A DNA stretch of 10,639 nucleotides, taken from NCBI GenBank assembly GCA_902500695.1, contig CABVRQ010000007.1:31356-41994 (forward strand). The letters are read 5' to 3'. The notes under the pieces were generated by a model. The model saw nothing but the letters and a program-made list of their open reading frames with translations, searched no databases and was not told the DNA's origin. The translations under genes and the position numbers were made by a program. This stretch comes from an uncultured Nitrospira sp. (GTDB lineage Bacteria > Nitrospirota > Nitrospiria > Nitrospirales > UBA8639). Shown here in pieces: positions 5,558 to 10,639 of the stretch (the stretch's first letter is position 1; each line of letters starts with the position of its first letter).

Positions 5558-7372
5558 TCAAATCTTTCTTGGCAATCGGATAATAAAGGTGGTGCCTTGC
5601 CCCATTTCCGTTTGAACATCGATAATTCCTTCATGTAATTGAATAAAGCGATAGACTAACGAAAGACCCAAACCGCTGCCATGATGTTTGGTAGTGTAAT
5701 ACAATTGAAAAATTTTTTCTTTTTTTTCAGGTGGAATACCAGGACCTTGATCGCTGATTGATATTCGAATTTCATTGTCCTGATGGGTCGATGTGGCAAC
5801 TCGAATTTCTCCGCCTTGTTCTTCCATAGCTTGACAGGCATTTAAAATAATGTTGAGAAAAACTTGACTCAAGAGATCAGGGTCTGCGGCAATGGCTGGA
5901 AGATCTGACTCACAATCAAGGACGATGCGGATGCCCTTATTTCCCCATTCCGTTTCTAAAAGACTCAACTCCCTCTTGAGCAACTGATTGACATTCACGG
6001 ACGAAATTTCCAGTTCTTGCGGGCGCATGAATTTCAAAAAACCAAGTACGACACGATCCAAACGATGGACTTCCCCTTCCAGGACCTCTAAACTTTTCTG
6101 GAAGTCTCCATTGAGGCTCTTTGTTTCCTCCTTTAAAATTTCGAGATGAATAACCATTGAGTTCAGAGGATTTTTGACTTCGTGGGCGAGCCCTGAAGTC
6201 AGTTGGCCCAAAGTCGTGAGCTGGGCAGCATATCGAACCAACGATTGCAGGGTTTTCATGGCTTCCATATCTCTACATAAAATCATGGCTCCGTGAATCT
6301 GTGAAAAGGGCCCCAAACAAACGACAGAGATATAAAATGACTTATCTTCCCCCTTTCTGGGCAAGGAGCAGGAGACAGCCTTAAAATCCTTTTTCTCTCT
6401 CAATGCCTGTTCTACCAATTGAATGAGGGGAGCAAAAGATTCTCCCAGCTCGTCCAGGCGACCGGGGAGAGGAGAAATCGGCATATCCACCATCGCTTCC
6501 ATCGCTTGGTTCACAAAGAGGATCTGGCCTTCTGCATCAATAAGGATAATTCCATCCTCCAGATGTTCAATCACTCCTTGAAGGTGCGTTTCCTCACTCA
6601 ATGTTTTGAGACGATCAGATTTCAGTTGTTGCCCTAACAACTGAAGCTGCGAGGCCAGTTCTCGAAATTCATCCGTCCGGCTTAAATCCGTTAATACATC
6701 AAAACGTCCTTGACGTAGTTGCTCCATTTGATCGGCCAGAGCATGGATGGGACGCAACGTCAACGTCGCCAGGCCCAACGTTAACAACCAGGCAATAGGC
6801 AAGGCCACCAAAGCAAACACAACACTGGTTTTCAAAGAGGACGTCATTCTTTCACGAAGCAGACTGGTATGGATACCCACAATGACTTCGCCGATGGGGA
6901 CATTTTCCCAGGTCATTGGTAACGTGCTGTCAAAAATTGATCCCTCTTGGTACAGCACAGTAAAACGGTCAATGGGTCCCAGTGAAAGAAGGTCTTCGAG
7001 TTTAGGCCTGGTTGGATGTGGGCGCTCAGTTTTAGCACCTTCGGAATGCAAAAGGGTTTTTCCTTGAGGATCAACAATGAGGGCATAGAGGAGATGAGGC
7101 GAGTATCCCACGCTGGCTTCAAGAAATTTCTTGAGCTCCTGATTTGTGGCCAGCAGAACAACAGGATGGGTGTCGGGTGACGGAGCATTCAGCACCACCC
7201 GCTTACCGTACTCAAAAATTTGTCGTTTAATGAGAGAAACCTGGTCCAAGGTTTCCTGGATAATGACATTGCTTAACTGAGAAAGATTAAGGAATGTACT
7301 GCCAACCACCACCACCAGTGTAAGGACTGTAACCCCTAACGCTTCCTTTCCCTTAACGTTCAATCGCATCAT
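5558..7372 (-). CDS. Membrane sensor histidine kinase of the NtrB/AtoS class
   Basis: A 604-residue sensor kinase. Helix TM1 (about 11-30) and TM2 (about 182-203) enclose an extracytoplasmic sensing region of about 150 residues with a strand pattern (LLYALIVDPQGKTLLHSEG) like Cache/PAS sensors. A HAMP linker follows (about 206-250), then a PAS domain (about 262-370), a dimerisation/phosphoacceptor domain with H397 in SGLAHEVKNPL, and an ATPase domain with N-box N511 (NIILNACQA), G1 DQGPGIP (541-547), F-box (IFQLYYTTK) and G2 GSGLGL (565-570). All catalytic boxes are intact, so it should autophosphorylate and pass phosphate to the response regulator encoded just upstream, whose gene it overlaps by 20 bases. 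Translation is probably coupled, since only a weak purine stretch precedes the ATGATG start. The ligand is unknown; the periplasmic sensing region and neighbouring lipoprotein hint at an envelope or external signal. Confidence 0.95.
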   Translation of the reverse strand: MMRLNVKGKEALGVTVLTLVVVVGSTFLNLSQLSNVIIQETLDQVSLIKRQIFEYGKRVVLNAPSPDTHPVVLLATNQELKKFLEASVGYSPHLLYALIVDPQGKTLLHSEGAKTERPHPTRPKLEDLLSLGPIDRFTVLYQEGSIFDSTLPMTWENVPIGEVIVGIHTSLLRERMTSSLKTSVVFALVALPIAWLLTLGLATLTLRPIHALADQMEQLRQGRFDVLTDLSRTDEFRELASQLQLLGQQLKSDRLKTLSEETHLQGVIEHLEDGIILIDAEGQILFVNQAMEAMVDMPISPLPGRLDELGESFAPLIQLVEQALREKKDFKAVSCSLPRKGEDKSFYISVVCLGPFSQIHGAMILCRDMEAMKTLQSLVRYAAQLTTLGQLTSGLAHEVKNPLNSMVIHLEILKEETKSLNGDFQKSLEVLEGEVHRLDRVVLGFLKFMRPQELEISSVNVNQLLKRELSLLETEWGNKGIRIVLDCESDLPAIAADPDLLSQVFLNIILNACQAMEEQGGEIRVATSTHQDNEIRISISDQGPGIPPEKKEKIFQLYYTTKHHGSGLGLSLVYRFIQLHEGIIDVQTEMGQGTTFIIRLPRKI

Positions 7373-8732
7373 GTAACCCGTACCGATGAAGTTTATTATG
7401 AAGCGTTTTTAGACTAATCCCAAGAATCTCCGCTGCCCGTGTCTTATTATTTTGATTATGCTTAAGCGTCTGAACGATGAGTTGGCGTTCCGCATCTTCG
7501 ATCGTCGATCCCATGGGCAGTCGCACCGAATCCCCCTTCTCTTCAGGATTTTCACCGTCCGGTGCTTTGGCAAATTCAGGGAGATGTTCGATCGTAATCA
7601 CATCTGCGGTACAGGTCATCACGGCCCGTTCAACGGCATTTCTCAGTTCACGGACGTTTCCGGGCCAGGCATGCGTCATTAAACGCTCCAACGCTTCATC
7701 ATTAATTGATTGTACGGTTCTCGTATAATTGGCATTAAATTCTTCAATTAAAGCTTTCACCAATAAAGGGATATCATCTGCTCTGTCTCGCAGTGGCGGG
7801 AGATGGATGATACACACATTCAAACGATAGTACAGATCTTCACGCAATGATCCATCCTGGATGGCCTTCAATGGATCCTTATTTGTGGCCGCCACGACAC
7901 GGACGTCGACCTGGATAGGAATCGTTCCGCCAATCCGTTTAACTGAGGAATCTTGAAGAATTCTCAGAAATTTGGCTTGAATGGTCGGACTCATTTCGGC
8001 CACTTCATCCAGAAAAAGGGTACCTCCATGTGCCAACTCGAAACACCCAGGCTTTCTATCCAAGGCACCCGTAAAGGCACCCTTTTCATGCCCAAATATT
8101 TCACTCTCCAAAAGGGTTTCTGGGATGGCTGAACAATTCACCGGTATAAACGGGCCCTTGTTTCTTTGAGACAAATCATGGAGACTCTGTGCAACCAATT
8201 CTTTTCCTGTGCCACTTTCACCGAGAATGAGGACCCTTGCCGGCGTCGGGGCGGCCAACTCTATGAGACTATAGATTTCCTGCATGGGTTTACTCTTGCC
8301 CACCAATTTTCCAAGTCCCCACAACCCTTTGAGTCGTTTCCTCAACAAAATCATTTCTCTATGGGTCTCTCCTTTTTCCAACGCTTTTTCCACCATAATG
8401 CGGAGCCTTGGCACATCCAGAGGTTTGGTCAAATAATCGTAGGCACCCTGCTTGATAGAAGAAACGGCCGTCTCAATGGTCCCGTGACCGGTCAGGACGA
8501 TGACTGGACTAAATATTAATTCTTTTTGAAGAAACTGAATGAGCTCGAGCCCATTGAATCCAGGCATCACCAAATCCGTAATGACCACATCAGGATGAAA
8601 GTGGGGGATTTTAGTCAGAGCTTCTTTCCCATCCGCAGCTTGTCCCACCTCATAGCCCCATTTTGCCAAAAGGATAGCCAACCCTTCACGAGAAGCCTCT
8701 TCGTCATCGACAATTAAAATTTTATTCGCCAT
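7353..8732 (-). CDS. Sigma-54-dependent response regulator (NtrC family)
   Basis: A 459-residue activator with three domains. The REC domain (1-120) has acidic residues D9/D10, phosphoacceptor D53 (VVITDLVMP), T81 and K103. The AAA+ domain (about 143-385) has Walker A GESGTGKE (171-178), the sigma-54 contact loop GAFTGA (218-223), Walker B TLFLDE (238-243), VVAATN (279-284), the arginine-finger region REDLYYRLN (297-305) and WPGNVREL (356-363). A Fis-type helix-turn-helix (about 413-455, AAEILGISLKTLHNKLHRYG) binds upstream DNA. The GAFTGA loop is intact, so it should remodel RpoN holoenzyme after phosphorylation. It is the first gene of the operon, followed by its kinase with a 20-base overlap. 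The best sigma-54 promoter in the window (4202-4217) is a plausible target. The leader carries a palindrome touching the ribosome binding site. The phosphate donor and regulon are inferred from neighbourhood only. Confidence 0.96.
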   Translation of the reverse strand: MANKILIVDDEEASREGLAILLAKWGYEVGQAADGKEALTKIPHFHPDVVITDLVMPGFNGLELIQFLQKELIFSPVIVLTGHGTIETAVSSIKQGAYDYLTKPLDVPRLRIMVEKALEKGETHREMILLRKRLKGLWGLGKLVGKSKPMQEIYSLIELAAPTPARVLILGESGTGKELVAQSLHDLSQRNKGPFIPVNCSAIPETLLESEIFGHEKGAFTGALDRKPGCFELAHGGTLFLDEVAEMSPTIQAKFLRILQDSSVKRIGGTIPIQVDVRVVAATNKDPLKAIQDGSLREDLYYRLNVCIIHLPPLRDRADDIPLLVKALIEEFNANYTRTVQSINDEALERLMTHAWPGNVRELRNAVERAVMTCTADVITIEHLPEFAKAPDGENPEEKGDSVRLPMGSTIEDAERQLIVQTLKHNQNNKTRAAEILGISLKTLHNKLHRYGLHDAIER

Positions 8733-8741
8733 TATTTGTCC

Positions 8742-8755
8742 CGCATTGAAATGCG
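8742..8755 (-). repeat. Palindrome overlapping the ribosome binding site of the sigma-54 regulator
   Basis: CGCATT-GA-AATGCG is a perfect 6-2-6 inverted repeat ten bases before the start codon. On the - strand its last base is the first G of GGGA (8742-8739), the only ribosome binding site candidate, six bases from the ATG. It could be an operator for autoregulation or an RNA hairpin that limits translation; the two-base loop favours a DNA-binding site or a smaller stem. Confidence 0.4.
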
Positions 8756-9282
8756 CTATTCACGATCCTTGATCATTCAGACCATAAAGGCCTGATCTTT
8801 CTAAGCAGACAATGTGTATAGATTTTTTTAAAGTATACCCTTTGGCAGGAGAATCTTCACCAACAAAAATGGACGCTACCAGAAATCGTCTCTACTATGA
8901 AGCGTTTGAAAGTCTTGCGGTGCCTAAGAACCGAAATTCCCTAACATTCATTCGTGAAGCTTTCTTCAAACATTCTCGACCCTCTTATAGACAGTCAGAT
9001 TCGATTAAAGGGGGTTCTTCGATAATTTATGTTGCGTGAGTAAAAGGTGGAGTTGCCCTCAAAAATAGCCATTTTGATTGTATGAGCGGGGAAGCTCACA
9101 TTTTGATATACATCCTTGATATTGGCTGGCTAGATTTCTGGCATTCAGCCGGAAGAGCAAGAATGGAGATAACAAATTTCGCTTATTATCCTCGCGGACG
9201 GACAAGGGAATTCTGTTTTCATAGGGGTTTTTATTTCCACCAACAAAATTCCCTCAACCTTCTTATTTTTTGGCCTGAGGCT
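8756..9282. other. Gene-poor divergent interval
   Basis: About 530 bases between the leftward regulator operon and the rightward debranching-enzyme gene. It contains two short + strand open frames (8812-9039 and 9082-9336) without ribosome binding sites or recognisable domains, which I do not accept as genes. Promoters for the leftward operon must lie here, but I found no convincing -35/-10 or -24/-12 pair. TATACT and TATACA hexamers occur on the - strand near 8810-8845 without matching partners. Confidence 0.4.
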
Positions 9283-9311
9283 TTGAAAGTGTCCCTCCAG
9301 ATGAATAAAAT
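9283..9311 (+). promoter_or_regulatory. Sigma-70 promoter for the amylo-alpha-1,6-glucosidase
   Basis: TTGAAA (9283-9288), a spacer of exactly 17 bases and TAAAAT (9306-9311) match the -35 and -10 consensus at 5/6 positions each. Transcription would begin near 9318, about 33 bases before the ATG at 9351. Expression is thus probably housekeeping-type and not sigma-54-dependent. Confidence 0.6.
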
Positions 9312-9350
9312 GAATGATACAATAATTTTTCGCTAGTCAATGGAAAGGCC

Positions 9351-10639
9351 ATGAATGACAAAATAGTCCGGATAGGAGATGCGCATTATATTCTGGCGAC
9401 TTCTGCGCTTGCCGATACCCGAACGCATGTCTTAAAGGATGGGGAGACCTTTGGCATTTTTAATCCATACGGTGACATTCAACACGTGGGACTGGGTGAG
9501 CAGGGCCTTTACCATGAAGGAACCCGGTTTCTTTCAGGATTGGAATTCCATATTGAAGAAACCCACCCCTTTCTCCTGAGTTCCGCGATCAAGGGAGACA
9601 ATGCCTTACTCACAGTGGACCTGACCAACCCTGATCTGGATAAAAATGGTCTACCATTTCTTCCTAGAGGCACTCTTCATATTTCTCGGACAAAGTTTCT
9701 CTATCAAGCTCGGTGCTTAGAGGAACTCCGGTTCACCAACTATTCCTTACATGCTTTCCCCTTCAAGTTTTCCATCCACTATCAGGCAGATTTCGCTGAC
9801 CTCTTCGAAGTAAGAGGGGAACAACGGTCTCAACGGGGGATCATGACCACCACACCCCTGGAAGACCACACTATTATGTGGGAATATCAGGGGTTAGACC
9901 ATGTAAAACGGATGACCCATCTGACGACCGACCTGGTTCCCCAACAAACCACGACGAGTTCAATGACATTTGAATTATCGTTGAAACCTCAAGAGGAAAA
10001 AATCTGTCACCTCTCTATTGCCTGTTCAATAGAAGGTAAGACAGTAAAACCTATCATTTTTATCACGGCCCAATCCCATGCGGCTCATAACTTACAAACA
10101 ACTAAATCTCAGTTTTGCACAATTCATACCGGCAATGAACAATTCAACGACTGGCTTAATCGATCACTTGATGACACTTGCATGATGACGACCAACCTTC
10201 CTGAAGGGCCTTATCCCTATGCAGGCGTTCCATGGTACAGCACGGCTTTCGGGAGGGACGGAATTATTACCGCCTTGGAATGTTTATGGATTAATCCAGG
10301 TCTTGCACGCGGGGTTTTGAGTTATCTGGCTTCAACACAAGCCACACAGATGATTCCTGATCAAGATGCGGAACCTGGGAAAATTTTACATGAAACCCGT
10401 AAGGGTGAAATGGCTGCGCTTAAAGAAATTCCATTTGGGGAGTATTACGGGAGCGTTGATTCGACACCATTATTTATCCTCCTGGCTGGTGCCTATTACG
10501 ACCGAACGGGAGATAAGGACTTTATCGCCTCGCTCTGGCCTCATCTGGAACTGGCGCTGGTTTGGATCGATAAATATGGAGATCAAGACGAGGACGGATT
10601 AGTGGAGTATTTTCGGCAAACTCCCAGCGGCTTTCCTCA
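9351..10639 (+). CDS. Amylo-alpha-1,6-glucosidase (glycogen debranching enzyme type), 3' end outside window
   Basis: The frame is open from the ATG at 9351 to the window edge (429 codons). GGAAAGG a few bases before the ATG serves as ribosome binding site. Residues 1 to about 200 form the beta-rich N-terminal domain typical of bacterial glycogen-debranching-like enzymes (early LKDGETFGIFNPYGDI and GLYHEGTRFLS). From about 270 the (alpha/alpha)6 catalytic barrel begins, with the signature YAGVPWYSTAFGRDGI at 290-305, HETRKGEM at 347-354, GSVDSTPLF around 367-375 and DEDGLVEY at 413-420. Family members are usually about 700 residues, so some 270-300 are missing. It is expected to hydrolyse alpha-1,6 branch links in glycogen or related alpha-glucans in the cytoplasm; some relatives act on other alpha-glucosides, and the catalytic acids cannot all be checked in this part. 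It has its own promoter and is divergent from the signalling operon, so a functional link is not implied. Confidence 0.92.
   Translation, partial: MNDKIVRIGDAHYILATSALADTRTHVLKDGETFGIFNPYGDIQHVGLGEQGLYHEGTRFLSGLEFHIEETHPFLLSSAIKGDNALLTVDLTNPDLDKNGLPFLPRGTLHISRTKFLYQARCLEELRFTNYSLHAFPFKFSIHYQADFADLFEVRGEQRSQRGIMTTTPLEDHTIMWEYQGLDHVKRMTHLTTDLVPQQTTTSSMTFELSLKPQEEKICHLSIACSIEGKTVKPIIFITAQSHAAHNLQTTKSQFCTIHTGNEQFNDWLNRSLDDTCMMTTNLPEGPYPYAGVPWYSTAFGRDGIITALECLWINPGLARGVLSYLASTQATQMIPDQDAEPGKILHETRKGEMAALKEIPFGEYYGSVDSTPLFILLAGAYYDRTGDKDFIASLWPHLELALVWIDKYGDQDEDGLVEYFRQTPSGFP

Noticed and set aside
8755..8768. GG-N10-GC on the - strand before the sigma-54 regulator, as a second RpoN promoter
   Set aside because: Only about 7 of 11 consensus positions match, and transcription would start within about ten bases of the ribosome site.
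8812..9039. 75-codon + strand frame in the divergent interval
   Set aside because: No ribosome binding site before the ATG and no domain, signal peptide or repeat.
9082..9336. 84-codon + strand frame ending just before the debranching-enzyme gene
   Set aside because: No ribosome binding site, unusual residue mix, and its 3' end overlaps a good sigma-70 promoter.
9340..9354. Four-codon frame whose TGA overlaps the debranching-enzyme ATG
   Set aside because: It contains the ribosome binding site of the real gene and has none of its own; most likely chance.

Overview
This is a bacterial window, by eye mid-40s % GC, with compact genes, Shine-Dalgarno sites and ATG/GTG starts. The mix of genes (a sigma-54 response regulator with its kinase, receiver-only response regulators, BON-domain and small secreted beta-rich proteins, and a glycogen-debranching type amylo-alpha-1,6-glucosidase) suggests a Gram-negative environmental bacterium. 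Nitrospirota (Nitrospira-like) is my best guess. That rests on remembered resemblance of the small secreted proteins, not on a search.

Left part (1-2350, + strand): a secreted two-BON-domain protein overlaps by 4 bases an MFS exporter gene. The exporter is interrupted by an in-frame TGA about 45 codons before its natural end. A weak terminator-like hairpin and about 360 gene-free bases follow.

Middle (2349-8732, all - strand): read in the direction of transcription, the order is a sigma-54-dependent NtrC-type response regulator, its membrane histidine kinase (20-base overlap), a short lipoprotein, a receiver-only response regulator, then after a regulatory gap a small secreted protein whose signal peptide lies in another frame, a second secreted protein built of two related domains, and a second receiver-only response regulator. 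The gap at 4107-4480 holds the best regulatory signal of the window: a -24/-12 (RpoN) promoter at 4202-4217 reading into the small secreted proteins, with a perfect 7-1-7 palindrome and a third half-site about 130-155 bases upstream, where an NtrC-type activator would be expected to bind. The inferred model is that the kinase/regulator pair at 5558-8732 senses an envelope or external signal and switches on the adjacent secreted proteins through sigma-54.

Right part (8733-10639): a gene-poor divergent interval of about 620 bases contains a good sigma-70 promoter (TTGAAA-N17-TAAAAT). It drives a rightward amylo-alpha-1,6-glucosidase gene that runs off the window, pointing to storage glycogen or alpha-glucan metabolism. 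I saw no tRNA, rRNA, CRISPR array, insertion sequence or phage gene.
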